Source of the DNA: Rhodoferax sp. TS-BS-61-7
Lineage (GTDB): Bacteria > Pseudomonadota > Gammaproteobacteria > Burkholderiales > Burkholderiaceae_C
DNA: 64,000 nucleotides
Assembly: GCF_002943465.1 (NCBI RefSeq)
Contig: NZ_PTQY01000001.1
Span: forward strand, 186,001-250,000
Direction: 5' to 3'
This document shows positions 32,406 through 41,076 of the stretch, piece by piece (positions within the stretch are counted from its first letter, which is position 1; the number at the start of each line of letters is the position of its first letter). Position numbers and translations under genes: made by a program. The notes beneath the pieces are model-generated. The model worked only from the letters and a program-made list of their open reading frames with translations, ran no database searches and was not told the DNA's origin.

Positions 32406-32945
32406 GTGAACATTACCCTCCCTCAACACCGCAGCCTGCGGACCACCCTGGCACTCACCGGTGTTGCACTTCTGCTGGGGGCCTGCGCAGCACCACAATC
32501 CCCAAGCACTGCGGCGGCGCCCGCACAACCCGCTGGTGGCCACGGCCAATCGGCTTTCTTGGGAAGCTACGATGGCAACCGCGACGGCGTGGTGCCACGG
32601 GCCGAGTACGACGCCATCCGCAAACAGCGTTTTGAGGCAGGTGACACCAACCGCGATGGCGTCTTGAACGAAGCCGAGTACGTGGCGGAGTTTGAACAGC
32701 GCCTGAAACAACAGTACTTCAGCGAAGGGCGCCAGCCTGACAAAGCCTATGAAGGCAGCATCAAGCAGGCCCATGTGCGTTTTGCCATCCTGGACCGTGA
32801 TCGTGACAGCAAGCTGTCCCGCGAAGAAGACTTGGCAGTGGCGGACAAGACTTTCAAGTCAGCAGACACCAATGGCGACGGTGTGGTTTCCCGCAACGAC
32901 CCACCCGCAGAGCCCCGTGCCAGCGGTGGCAATGCGGCCCCATGA
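32406..32945 (+). CDS. EF-hand lipoprotein
   Basis: The 179-residue protein has a lipoprotein signal with lipobox LLGAC around residue 25 and four EF-hand-like loops: DGNRDGVVPRAE, DTNRDGVLNEAE, DRDRDSKLSREE and DTNGDGVVSRND. Three keep the acidic residue pattern for calcium; the third has Ser for the usual Gly at position 6. It should be anchored in the periplasm. It begins with GTG 32406 after AGGAGA, about 40 bases from the receptor gene, and overlaps the next gene by four bases. A calcium- or metal-sensing role in the uptake system is a guess from its place. Confidence 0.85.
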   Translation: MNITLPQHRSLRTTLALTGVALLLGACAAPQSPSTAAAPAQPAGGHGQSAFLGSYDGNRDGVVPRAEYDAIRKQRFEAGDTNRDGVLNEAEYVAEFEQRLKQQYFSEGRQPDKAYEGSIKQAHVRFAILDRDRDSKLSREEDLAVADKTFKSADTNGDGVVSRNDPPAEPRASGGNAAP

Positions 32946-33520
32946 CAATGCAGCTCCCGGCCCCAGTGCCACGCGTGCGCGGCTGGGGGCATGTGATAGC
33001 CACCAGCGTGTTGGCACTTGCCCACAGTGCGCCGGGCTCTGCCGCCTCGTTGACGGTGGAGTTGACCCTTCCGGGCGCACAGAGCGGTGCGACGTACTAC
33101 CGCCCCTACCTGGCAGTCTGGATAGAGAACGCGCAGGACCAATCGGTCGCGACTACGCTGGCCGTCTGGTACGACCAGCGTCTGCGCAACGACCTGGGCA
33201 AGATGTGGCTACGCAATTTGCGCACCTGGTGGCGTAAGGCGGGCGAGAGCATGGAGCTGCCAGCAGACGGTGTCAGCGGCGCCACGCGCGTGGCGGGCAA
33301 GCATCTGCTGCGCTACGAAACCACCCAAGCCAACCTGGCCAAGCTGCCCGCTGGTGACTACAACGTGGCCGTGGAGGTAGCCCGCGAGCAAGGCGGGCGT
33401 GAGCTGGTCCGTGCGCCGTTCCATTGGCATGGGGCATCCGTGCGCGATAGATTGCAAACCCAAACCCAAGCCCAGGGCAGCGTGGAGTTGGGTGATCTGG
33501 TCGTGCGGGTTCTGCCTTGA
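32942..33520 (+). CDS. DUF2271 periplasmic protein
   Basis: This 192-residue exported protein has an N-terminal hydrophobic signal (HVIATSVLALAHSAPGSAA) and then the DUF2271 domain: SLTVELTLPG, YYRPYLAVWIENAQ, TLAVWYDQRLRNDLGKMWLR and LPAGDYNVAVEVAREQGGRE. The fold is predicted to be an immunoglobulin-like beta sandwich. DUF2271 genes often accompany DUF4198 and TonB receptor genes; function is not established. The ATG overlaps the EF-hand gene stop (ATGA), so it is part of the same unit. Confidence 0.85.
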   Translation: MTMQLPAPVPRVRGWGHVIATSVLALAHSAPGSAASLTVELTLPGAQSGATYYRPYLAVWIENAQDQSVATTLAVWYDQRLRNDLGKMWLRNLRTWWRKAGESMELPADGVSGATRVAGKHLLRYETTQANLAKLPAGDYNVAVEVAREQGGRELVRAPFHWHGASVRDRLQTQTQAQGSVELGDLVVRVLP

Positions 33521-33598
33521 ACGATGGTTTCCCTCCGCACACACGCAATCAACCCAGGGGTGATGCCACCCAATTTTTTTCTTTTTTGTGAGGATTTC

Positions 33599-34408
33599 AT
33601 GAACCTGTTTACCGCAATGCTCCGCTCTGGCTCTGGCCTGCTGGGTTCCACCCTTTTGCTTCTGTCTGCAGGTGCGCAAGCGCATATGCCTTACCTCTTG
33701 CCCAACGTTTTCGACCTCAACACCCGCAACCACGTGTCGATCATTGCCTCGTTCACGGATGCGCTCTTTGTGCCAGACATCGCCATGAAGTCCGATGCCT
33801 ATGCCGTCATTACCCCCAGCGGGGAACGCCAGCCCATCACACAAATCCAGTACCTCAAAGACCTGGCTACCTTTGAAGTAGCTACGCGGGAGCCCGGTGT
33901 CTACCGCATTACCAGTGGTGAGCGCCTGGGGCGCAAAGCCCGCATGTGGCAGCAGCCGGATGGCGTCTGGAAATTCGTCGATGAGCGGGAGCCAGCACCA
34001 TCGCATGTGAAGGTGGTGGATGTGCAAAGTGTCACCACAGCCGATGTCTACGTGACACGTGGCAAGGCCAACCGCACCGCGCTGGCTGCCAACGGCAAAG
34101 GCGTAGAGCTCACCTTGCAGACATTGCCCCACGAGATTGTCGCGAAGCAGGCTGCCAAGGCCGAATTGCTATTTGAAGGCAAGGCCTTGGCGGATGTGAA
34201 CGTGGATTTCTACCGCGGCTCTCTGGAAGGGATGAATGCCAAACCAGTGCTGACGGCGCGATCTGATGCGCAGGGCAAGATTGCGTTTACTTTGCCGGAC
34301 ACTGGCACGTATCTGGCCCTGATACGGCACCGCACCGAATCACCCGCCGGTGCAGAAACCGCCTGGCGCAGCTACAGCTACACCCTGACCTTTGCTGTGG
34401 TGGAGTGA
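33599..34408 (+). CDS. DUF4198 periplasmic protein (metal-uptake associated)
   Basis: The ATG at 33599 follows GAGGA at good spacing and gives 269 residues with a signal peptide ending SAGAQA-HMPY, so the mature protein starts with histidine. The DUF4198 pattern is seen in HMPYLLPNVFDLNTRNHVSI, FTDALFVPDIAMKSDAYAVI, and the C-terminal carboxypeptidase-regulatory-like sandwich DAQGKIAFTLPDTGTYLALI. Members are linked with nickel or cobalt transporters (NikK-like) and with TonB systems, where an N-terminal histidine could bind metal. It is the last of the four-gene group. An in-frame start at 33524 would place a non-signal stretch ahead of the signal peptide and is not favoured. Confidence 0.85.
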   Translation: MNLFTAMLRSGSGLLGSTLLLLSAGAQAHMPYLLPNVFDLNTRNHVSIIASFTDALFVPDIAMKSDAYAVITPSGERQPITQIQYLKDLATFEVATREPGVYRITSGERLGRKARMWQQPDGVWKFVDEREPAPSHVKVVDVQSVTTADVYVTRGKANRTALAANGKGVELTLQTLPHEIVAKQAAKAELLFEGKALADVNVDFYRGSLEGMNAKPVLTARSDAQGKIAFTLPDTGTYLALIRHRTESPAGAETAWRSYSYTLTFAVVE

Positions 34409-34433
34409 TTGCGCCGAGCCCAAGCGCAGAGGG

Positions 34434-35768
34434 TTAATCCTTGCGCTCAATCAAGCGATTGACGCGCAAGGCCGCCAGCGTACACACCACACCCGACAGC
34501 AGGTACAGCGACACGGCGCCCAAGCCAAATTTGGCAGACAGCCCCAGGGCCACCAAAGGCGCAAACCCGGCCCCCAACAGCCAAGCCAGATCGGCCGACA
34601 AGGCGGCCCCGGTGTAACGGTAATGGGCGGAGAAGTTGGCGGTTACGGTACCCGATGCTTGCCCATAAGACAGGCCCAGCAGCACAAAGCCCAACAACAA
34701 AAACACATTGTTGCCCAGCACCCCAGCCCCCAGCAGCCAAGGTGTAGCGAAGCTGAACACGCCAATCAGCACAGCCATGGCGCCCAACAAGCGGCGGCGG
34801 CCCACCCGGTCGGCCAGCCAGCCTGACAGCAGAATGGCCACTGCCGCCAACACCGCCCCGATGATCTGGACCTGCAGCACCTCGGTAAGAGACTGCGTGG
34901 AATACATGGCAATCCAGGACAGCGGGAACACCGTTGCCAGATGGAACAACGCGAAGCTGGCCAAGGCCGCAAAGGCGCCCAACAACACGTTGTGGCCTTC
35001 GTCGCGCATGACCTGGCTCACGGGCACGGGCTGCAACTCACGCTGTTGCAAGAGCTCGGTATACGACTGGCCCACCACTAGGCGCAGGCGTGCGAACAAG
35101 GCCACCACATTGATGGCAAAGGCCACAAAGAACGGGTAACGCCAGCCCCAGTTCAGAAACTCCGTGGTGCTGAGGCTCGCCAACAGGTAGGCAAACAGGC
35201 TGGCGGCCAACACAAAGCCCACCGGCGCACCCAGTTGCCCAATCATGGCAAACCAGCCGCGCCGGTCTTCGGGCGCACTCATAGCCAGCAATGAGGGCAG
35301 GCCATCCCAAGATCCGCCCAGCGCCAACCCCTGGCCGATACGCAACAACACCAAAGCCACGATGGCGATGTTTCCGACCGACGCATAACTGGGCAAAAAG
35401 GCGATACCTGCCGTGCTCACGCCCAGCAGAAACAAGGCCAGCGTCAACTTGGTGCCCCGCCCCCAGCGCCGTTGCACCGCCATGGACAGCGCCGTGCCAA
35501 TGGGCCGGGCCACAAAGGCCAGAGAGAAGATGGCAAACGCCATCAAGGTTCCGTCCAACCGGGACAAATAGGGAAACAACAGGGAGGGGAACACCAGCAC
35601 ACAGGCGATGCCGAATACAAAAAAGTCGAAATACTCGGAGGAGCGCCCGATGATCACGCCCACGGCAATTTCACCGGGCGTTACGTCCTCATCGGTGTGG
35701 GCCCGCGCCAGCGACACCAAACTCTCCATGCCGGGCGCAGGCAGTGCTGCAGAACCTTGGCCAACCAT
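34434..35768 (-). CDS. MFS transporter of the metabolite:H+ symporter type
   Basis: A 444-residue inner-membrane transporter with about twelve hydrophobic helices. After a 40-residue cytoplasmic start the first helix carries IGRSSEYFDFFVFGIACVLV, and FVARPIGTALSMAVQRRWGR matches the MHS branch of the major facilitator superfamily (ShiA, ProP, KgtP). The second-half loop ADRVGRRRLLGAM is also present. The usual GGE of the fourth helix is replaced by LGGSWDGLPSLLA. Substrate unknown; an organic acid or compatible solute is typical. I chose the ATG at 35768, which follows CAGGAG by eight bases. Confidence 0.85.
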   Translation of the reverse strand: MVGQGSAALPAPGMESLVSLARAHTDEDVTPGEIAVGVIIGRSSEYFDFFVFGIACVLVFPSLLFPYLSRLDGTLMAFAIFSLAFVARPIGTALSMAVQRRWGRGTKLTLALFLLGVSTAGIAFLPSYASVGNIAIVALVLLRIGQGLALGGSWDGLPSLLAMSAPEDRRGWFAMIGQLGAPVGFVLAASLFAYLLASLSTTEFLNWGWRYPFFVAFAINVVALFARLRLVVGQSYTELLQQRELQPVPVSQVMRDEGHNVLLGAFAALASFALFHLATVFPLSWIAMYSTQSLTEVLQVQIIGAVLAAVAILLSGWLADRVGRRRLLGAMAVLIGVFSFATPWLLGAGVLGNNVFLLLGFVLLGLSYGQASGTVTANFSAHYRYTGAALSADLAWLLGAGFAPLVALGLSAKFGLGAVSLYLLSGVVCTLAALRVNRLIERKD

Positions 35769-35988
35769 ATCAAACACTCCTGAATACTGAATAAGCGGCC
35801 ACGGAATGACCATGGCTTCTTTGTACACCCGCGCCGCCCTCTTTTTTGCCCTCGGTGGGCACAGGAAAACCCTGATGGGCAGAGTTTTTGGATTGATTTT
35901 TCACATCGCGGCATAAAACGGCCGGCGCACGGACCCTAGCGATGTCAACAGGCCGGCACAGCCAGCACAACCCGCCACGCCATTGATC

Positions 35989-36005
35989 TTGGACAAAATG
36001 TCCAA
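35989..36005. promoter_or_regulatory. Perfect 17-base palindrome between the MFS gene and cyoA
   Basis: TTGGACA-AAA-TGTCCAA is a perfect seven-base inverted repeat with a three-base spacer. It sits in the 320-base divergent gap (35769-36088), about 85 bases before cyoA and 220 bases before the transporter. Symmetry and place suggest a repressor site; which gene it controls is not clear. The rest of this gap shows no gene. Confidence 0.5.
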
Positions 36006-36088
36006 TCGACAAATTTGCTAGTCCAGCTACATTGCACCCATCAAGTCAACCGCGTTTACACCTAAGCGCATTCCAGTGCGCCCCTAGC

Positions 36089-37144
36089 ATGCCAAAAACC
36101 ATGGAACTCCGCAGACCCGCCTGGCTGGCGGCGACCGCCCTGACTGCCGGTCTGACCGGCTGCAGCAAGGCCGTCGTGCTCAACCCGGCCGGCGATATTG
36201 CTGCCCAGCAGGGCCAGATGGTGATCACCGCCACCTTGCTGATGTTGATCATCATCGTGCCGGTCATCGCCCTCACCCTCTTTTTTGCCTGGAAGTACCG
36301 CCAGGGCAACCCCGAGGCCACCGAAGCGGATTACGACCCCGAGTGGCACCACTCCACCTCGCTGGAACTGGTGATCTGGACGGTGCCGCTGCTCATCATC
36401 ATTGCGCTGGGCGCGTTGACCTGGATCGGCACCCACAAGCTGGACCCCTACCGCCCACTGGACCGCATTGACGCCCAGCGTGCCCTGCCCGCCGATAGCA
36501 AACCGCTGGAGGTGTACGTGGTGGCCATGGACTGGAAATGGCTGTTTTTCTACCCCGAGCAAGGTATTGCCACGGTGAACGAGCTGGCTGCCCCGGTGGA
36601 CCGCCCCATCCTGTTCAAGCTGACGGCCACGTCGACGATGAACGCCTTTTACGTGCCCGACCTGGCCGGCATGATTTACGCCATGCCGGGCATGCAAACC
36701 GAGCTGAATGCGGTCATCAACCGTCCCGGCGTGTTCCACGGCATGTCCTCACACTACAGCGGCGCAGGCTTTTCGGGCATGACCTTCAAGTTCCACGGCC
36801 TGAGCGAAGACGACTTTGCCCAGTGGGTGAAAAAAGCCAAAACCGAAGGCAAACCGCTGGACCGCAACACCTACCAAAATCTGGCGAAACCCAGCGAACG
36901 GGATCCGGTGCAGCGCTTTGCCAGTGTGGAAGAAGACCTGTACGACAAGGTGCTCAACCGCTGCGTGGAAGACGGCAAGATGTGCATGCACCACATGATG
37001 GCCATCGACGCCCAAGGGGGTGAGGCCTATGTGCGCTCCGCCGGCCTGAACCTGCCGCAGGACATCTGCACCCCGCAGAACGCGACCCAAGTGGTGGCCG
37101 CGCTCGACATTCGCGCCACGCCGCGCGCCAGCATTCGCCAATGA
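36089..37144 (+). CDS. cyoA: Cytochrome bo3-type quinol oxidase subunit II
   Basis: CyoA here has 351 residues (start ATG 36089; ATG 36101 is an alternative, and both lack a clear ribosome-binding site). A lipoprotein signal with lipobox ALTAGLTGC is followed by two membrane helices ([20 protein letters not shown] and [20 protein letters not shown]) and a periplasmic cupredoxin domain with [16 protein letters not shown]. The copper ligands of cytochrome c oxidases are missing ([13 protein letters not shown] in their place), which marks a quinol oxidase. A C-terminal extension with cysteines ([18 protein letters not shown]) is present. It overlaps cyoB by four bases. Confidence 0.93.
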   Translation: MPKTMELRRPAWLAATALTAGLTGCSKAVVLNPAGDIAAQQGQMVITATLLMLIIIVPVIALTLFFAWKYRQGNPEATEADYDPEWHHSTSLELVIWTVPLLIIIALGALTWIGTHKLDPYRPLDRIDAQRALPADSKPLEVYVVAMDWKWLFFYPEQGIATVNELAAPVDRPILFKLTATSTMNAFYVPDLAGMIYAMPGMQTELNAVINRPGVFHGMSSHYSGAGFSGMTFKFHGLSEDDFAQWVKKAKTEGKPLDRNTYQNLAKPSERDPVQRFASVEEDLYDKVLNRCVEDGKMCMHHMMAIDAQGGEAYVRSAGLNLPQDICTPQNATQVVAALDIRATPRASIRQ

Positions 37145-39156
37145 GCACTTCCATGTCTTCTGAAACTGTCTCCCCCTCCCACTGGGCCCTGGGCCGGCTG
37201 AACTGGGACGCCGTCCCCATGGCGCACGAGCCCATCGTGCTGTGGACCTTTATTGCCGTGGTGCTGGGCGGCCTTGGTGTGGTAGCTGCCATCACCAAAT
37301 TCCGCCTTTGGGGCCCGCTGTGGCGTGACTGGATTTGCAGCATCGACCACAAAAAGATCGGCATCATGTACATGATTCTGGGCATCCTCATGCTGCTGCG
37401 CGGCTTTGCAGACGCCGTGATGATGCGCCTGCAACAGGCCATGGCCTTTGGCGACAACATGGGCTATCTGCCGCCGCACCACTACGACCAGATCTTCACC
37501 GCCCACGGCGTGATCATGATCTTCTTCGTGGCCATGCCGCTGGTCACGGGGCTCATGAACTACCTCGTGCCACTGCAGATTGGCGCACGCGATGTGTCCT
37601 TCCCCTTCCTCAATAACTTCAGCTTTTGGATGACCACCGCCGGCGCAGTGCTGGTGATGGTTTCGCTGTTCCTGGGTGAGTTCTCGACCTCCGGCTGGTT
37701 GGCGTTGTCTAACCTGGGCGCGCAGAGCCCCAGCACCGGGCTGGACTACTACATCTGGGCCCTGCAGATTGCGGGGGTGGGCACCACGCTCTCGGGCATT
37801 AACCTGATCGTCACCATCATCAAGATGCGCGCGCCGGGCATGAGCCTGATGAAGATGCCCGTGTTCACCTGGACCGCGCTGTGCACCAACGCACTCATCG
37901 TGGCCTCCTTCCCCGTGCTGACCGCAGCGCTGGTGCTGATGTCGCTGGACCGCTACGTAGGCACCAATTTCTTCACCAACGAGCTGGGTGGCAACCCCAT
38001 GCTCTATGTGAACCTGATCTGGATCTGGGGTCACCCCGAGGTCTACATCCTGATCCTGCCCTGCTTCGGCATCTTCTCCGAGGTGGTGGCCACCTTCTGC
38101 AAGAAACGCTTGTTTGGCTACACCTCCATGGTCTACGCCACGGTGGTCATCACCATCCTGTCGTACCTGGTCTGGTTGCACCACTTCTTCACGATGGGTT
38201 CGGGCGCGAGCGTGAACACCTTCTTCGGTATCACGACGATGATCATCTCGATCCCCACCGGGGCCAAGATCTTCAACTGGTTGTTCACCATGTACAAGGG
38301 CCGCATCCGTTTCGAGCTGCCCATGATGTGGACCGTGGCCTTCATGGTGACCTTTGCCATCGGTGGCATGACCGGCGTGCTGCTGGCGGTGCCCCCGGCC
38401 GACTTCGTGTTGCACAACAGCCTGTTCCTGATCGCCCACTTCCACAACGTGATCATCGGCGGTGTGTTGTTCGGCCTGTTTGCCGGCATCAACTACTGGT
38501 ACCCCAAGGCCTTTGGTTACAAGCTGGACCGTACCTGGGGCGTGCGCTCCTTCTGGCTGTGGGTGGTCGGCTTCTGGGTGGCGTTCGGCCCGCTCTATGT
38601 GCTGGGCCTGATGGGTGTGACCCGCCGCGCCAACCACTTCGAAGACACCTCACTGCAACCGTACTTTGTCGTGGCTGCCATTGGCGCTGCCATGATTGCG
38701 GCGGGTATTGCCTGCTTCCTGATCCAGCTGGTGGTGAGCTACCTGAAGCGCGAAGAACTGCGTGACCACACCGGCGACCCCTGGGATGCGCGCACGCTGG
38801 AGTGGGCCACCTCCTCGCCCCCGCCCGATTACAACTTTGCCTTTACCCCCGTGGTGCACAGCATCGACGCCTGGTGGGACATGAAAAAACACGGCTACCA
38901 ACGCCCCCTGAGCGGCTTTGCGCCCATCCACATGCCGGCCAACACCGGTGCCGGTGCAGTGATCTCGGCCTTGTCGCTGGTGTTTGGTTTTGCGCTGATC
39001 TGGCACATGTGGCTGCTGGCCGGCGTGTCGTTTGCCGCACTGCTGTTTGCCTGCATCGCCCACACCTTCAACTACAAGCGTGATTTCTACATTCCGGCGG
39101 CCGATGTGATCGCCACCGAAGAAGCCCGCACACTGCAACTGGCCCGCCATGTCTGA
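37141..39156 (+). CDS. cyoB: Cytochrome bo3-type quinol oxidase subunit I
   Basis: The 671-residue haem-copper subunit holds the low-spin haem, the haem-CuB centre and the proton channels. Ligand segments are plain: [16 protein letters not shown] with the first haem histidine, [20 protein letters not shown] with the His-Tyr crosslink, the CuB pair in WLHHFFTMG, and [12 protein letters not shown] with the last two haem histidines. The D-channel motif [16 protein letters not shown] is kept. About fifteen helices are expected, as usual for CyoB. It reduces oxygen to water with electrons from ubiquinol and pumps protons across the inner membrane. The stop overlaps the cyoC start. Confidence 0.97.
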   Translation: MSTSMSSETVSPSHWALGRLNWDAVPMAHEPIVLWTFIAVVLGGLGVVAAITKFRLWGPLWRDWICSIDHKKIGIMYMILGILMLLRGFADAVMMRLQQAMAFGDNMGYLPPHHYDQIFTAHGVIMIFFVAMPLVTGLMNYLVPLQIGARDVSFPFLNNFSFWMTTAGAVLVMVSLFLGEFSTSGWLALSNLGAQSPSTGLDYYIWALQIAGVGTTLSGINLIVTIIKMRAPGMSLMKMPVFTWTALCTNALIVASFPVLTAALVLMSLDRYVGTNFFTNELGGNPMLYVNLIWIWGHPEVYILILPCFGIFSEVVATFCKKRLFGYTSMVYATVVITILSYLVWLHHFFTMGSGASVNTFFGITTMIISIPTGAKIFNWLFTMYKGRIRFELPMMWTVAFMVTFAIGGMTGVLLAVPPADFVLHNSLFLIAHFHNVIIGGVLFGLFAGINYWYPKAFGYKLDRTWGVRSFWLWVVGFWVAFGPLYVLGLMGVTRRANHFEDTSLQPYFVVAAIGAAMIAAGIACFLIQLVVSYLKREELRDHTGDPWDARTLEWATSSPPPDYNFAFTPVVHSIDAWWDMKKHGYQRPLSGFAPIHMPANTGAGAVISALSLVFGFALIWHMWLLAGVSFAALLFACIAHTFNYKRDFYIPAADVIATEEARTLQLARHV

Positions 39157-39781
39157 TACCACCCTGCACACAAGCGCCGCTGGCGCAATGGCCCCGCGCG
39201 AGTACCACCTCGCCCACGAGCCCCACCCCGAGAACGGCACCGCCCTGGGCTTCTGGCTCTATCTGATGAGCGACTGCCTCATCTTTGCGGCCCTGTTTGC
39301 CACCTACGGCGTGTTGGGCCGCAGTTATGCGGCGGGGCCCACGGGCGCGCAGCTGTTCGACCTGACGCTGGTGGCCATCAACACGGCCTTTTTGTTGCTC
39401 TCGTCCATCACCTTCGGCTTTGCCATGCTGCGCAAGCAGATGAATGATGTGAAAGGCACGCTGCTGTGGCTGGGCGTCACCGGGCTGTTTGGCCTGTGTT
39501 TCCTGGGGTTGGAGCTGTACGAGTTCTACCATCTGATTCACCAGGGCGCCGGTCCGCAGCGCAGCGCCTTTCTGTCGGCCTTTTTCACCCTGGTGGGCAC
39601 CCACGGCCTGCACGTGACCTTTGGCCTGATCTGGCTGGTGGTGCTGATGCTGCAGATCAGCAAACACGGGCTGATTCCCGCCAACACCCGTCGCCTGATG
39701 TGCCTGTCCATGTTCTGGCATTTTCTGGACGTGGTCTGGATCGGTGTCTTCACCTTTGTCTACCTGATGGGAGTGCTGTAA
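39149..39781 (+). CDS. cyoC: Cytochrome bo3-type quinol oxidase subunit III
   Basis: CyoC is a 210-residue membrane subunit with five helices. It has [36 protein letters not shown], the [20 protein letters not shown] helix with the conserved HGLH, and the [19 protein letters not shown] end. Subunit III stabilises the oxidase core and lies against subunit I. The gene overlaps cyoB by eight bases and abuts cyoD with no gap. Confidence 0.95.
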   Translation: MSDTTLHTSAAGAMAPREYHLAHEPHPENGTALGFWLYLMSDCLIFAALFATYGVLGRSYAAGPTGAQLFDLTLVAINTAFLLLSSITFGFAMLRKQMNDVKGTLLWLGVTGLFGLCFLGLELYEFYHLIHQGAGPQRSAFLSAFFTLVGTHGLHVTFGLIWLVVLMLQISKHGLIPANTRRLMCLSMFWHFLDVVWIGVFTFVYLMGVL

Positions 39782-40237
39782 ATGAGCGCCGCACAACACA
39801 CCGCACACGCCGCTACCCACGCGGGGCATGGCCATGATGAACACCATGCAGAAGACGGCCCCCACAGCACGCTCTCTGGCTACATGACCGGCTTTGTGCT
39901 GTCCATCATCCTCACGGCCATTCCGTTCTGGCTGGTCATGAGCAAGGTGATTGCCGACCGCAACACCGCCATCCTGGTGCTCGGCGGTTTTGCCGTGGTG
40001 CAGATTTTGGTGCACATGGTGTGTTTCCTGCACATGAACGGCAAGGTCGAAGGCGGCTGGACCCTGCTGTCTACCATCTTCACCGTGGTCTTTGTGGCCA
40101 TTGCCATTGCCGGCACGCTGTGGGTCATGTTCCACATGAACAGCAACATGATGCCCGCACACCCCACACAACCCGTCCTACCCGCAGCGGTGCAGCCAGG
40201 GGCTGCGCCCGCCGCGGCACACCACGGCACACCCTGA
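39782..40237 (+). CDS. cyoD: Cytochrome bo3-type quinol oxidase subunit IV
   Basis: This 151-residue subunit has a His-rich N-terminus (HTAHAATHAGHGHDEHHAED) and three helices: YMTGFVLSIILTAIPFWLVM, NTAILVLGGFAVVQILVHMV and the last, TIFTVVFVAIAIAGTLWVMF. CyoD helps to assemble the CuB site. The normal length is nearer 110; the extra residues are the N-terminal histidines and a C-terminal Ala/Pro tail (PAAVQPGAAPAAAHHGTP). The histidine clusters could bind copper, but this is speculation. Confidence 0.93.
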   Translation: MSAAQHTAHAATHAGHGHDEHHAEDGPHSTLSGYMTGFVLSIILTAIPFWLVMSKVIADRNTAILVLGGFAVVQILVHMVCFLHMNGKVEGGWTLLSTIFTVVFVAIAIAGTLWVMFHMNSNMMPAHPTQPVLPAAVQPGAAPAAAHHGTP

Positions 40238-40248
40238 CACATCACGCA

Positions 40249-41076
40249 GTGCCAGCCCCCGCATCGCCCCGCCAGCCCACGCATCCCACCTGGATGCTGG
40301 CACTGCTTGCGGTGCTGGGCATCACGCTGTTTGTCGGGTTTAGTGCGCTGGGCGTGTGGCAAGTGCAGCGCCGCGCCTGGAAGCTGAACCTGATAGACCG
40401 CGTGACGCAGCGCATCCAGGCCACGCCCGTGGCCACACCGGCGCCCGCGTTGTGGCCGCAGGTAGATGCGGCACGGTATGAGTACCTGGCCGTACGCCTG
40501 CAGGGGCACTGGCTTCCCCACAAAACCGTGCTCACCCAGGCCACCACGGCGCTGGGCGCAGGCTACTGGGTGCTCACCCCGCTGCAACAAGCCGACGGCA
40601 CCCAGGTGTTGGTGAACCGCGGTTTTGTGCCGCAAGCCCAGCGCACGCAGTGGCTACCCACCGACACACCAACCACTGCCGCGGCATGGGTGACGGTGGA
40701 CGGCCTGCTGCGCATGAGTGAACCCGGTGGTGGTTTTCTGCGCCGCAACGACCCTGCGCAGCAGCGCTGGCACTCGCGCGATGTGGCCGCCATCGCCCAG
40801 GCCCAGCAGCTGGCGCAGGCAGCGCCATTTTTTGTGGACGCCGGCATGCCGGTGTTGCAAGGCGGTGCCTCGGTAGAACTTCCCCCTGCCATGCAAGGTG
40901 TGTGGCCCCGCCCGGGGCTGACGGTGGTGCAGTTCTCCAACAGCCACCTGGTCTACGCACTCACCTGGTTCGGGCTGGCCCTGATGGTTGCAGGATCGGC
41001 ACTGCTTGTGGCACGCTATGAGCGCAGGCTGCGTGCCGCCGCCCTCCACCACCCCGCCCATGACCAGCAGCCCTAA
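40249..41076 (+). CDS. SURF1 family protein
   Basis: The protein has two membrane helices, one near each end (WMLALLAVLGITLFVGFSAL and VYALTWFGLALMVAGSALLV), with a periplasmic domain between. SURF1 marks are LGVWQVQRRAWKLNLIDRV, GYWVLTPLQQADGTQVLVNR-GFVP and VVQFSNSHLVYALTWFGLAL. SURF1 assists insertion of haem a into oxidase subunit I in aa3 enzymes. Its place within a cyo operon suggests it serves this quinol oxidase, possibly with haem a or o. The start is uncertain: GTG 40249 is used (275 residues); ATG 40294 would remove 15 residues. It overlaps the following kinase gene by 17 bases. Confidence 0.85.
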   Translation: MPAPASPRQPTHPTWMLALLAVLGITLFVGFSALGVWQVQRRAWKLNLIDRVTQRIQATPVATPAPALWPQVDAARYEYLAVRLQGHWLPHKTVLTQATTALGAGYWVLTPLQQADGTQVLVNRGFVPQAQRTQWLPTDTPTTAAAWVTVDGLLRMSEPGGGFLRRNDPAQQRWHSRDVAAIAQAQQLAQAAPFFVDAGMPVLQGGASVELPPAMQGVWPRPGLTVVQFSNSHLVYALTWFGLALMVAGSALLVARYERRLRAAALHHPAHDQQP

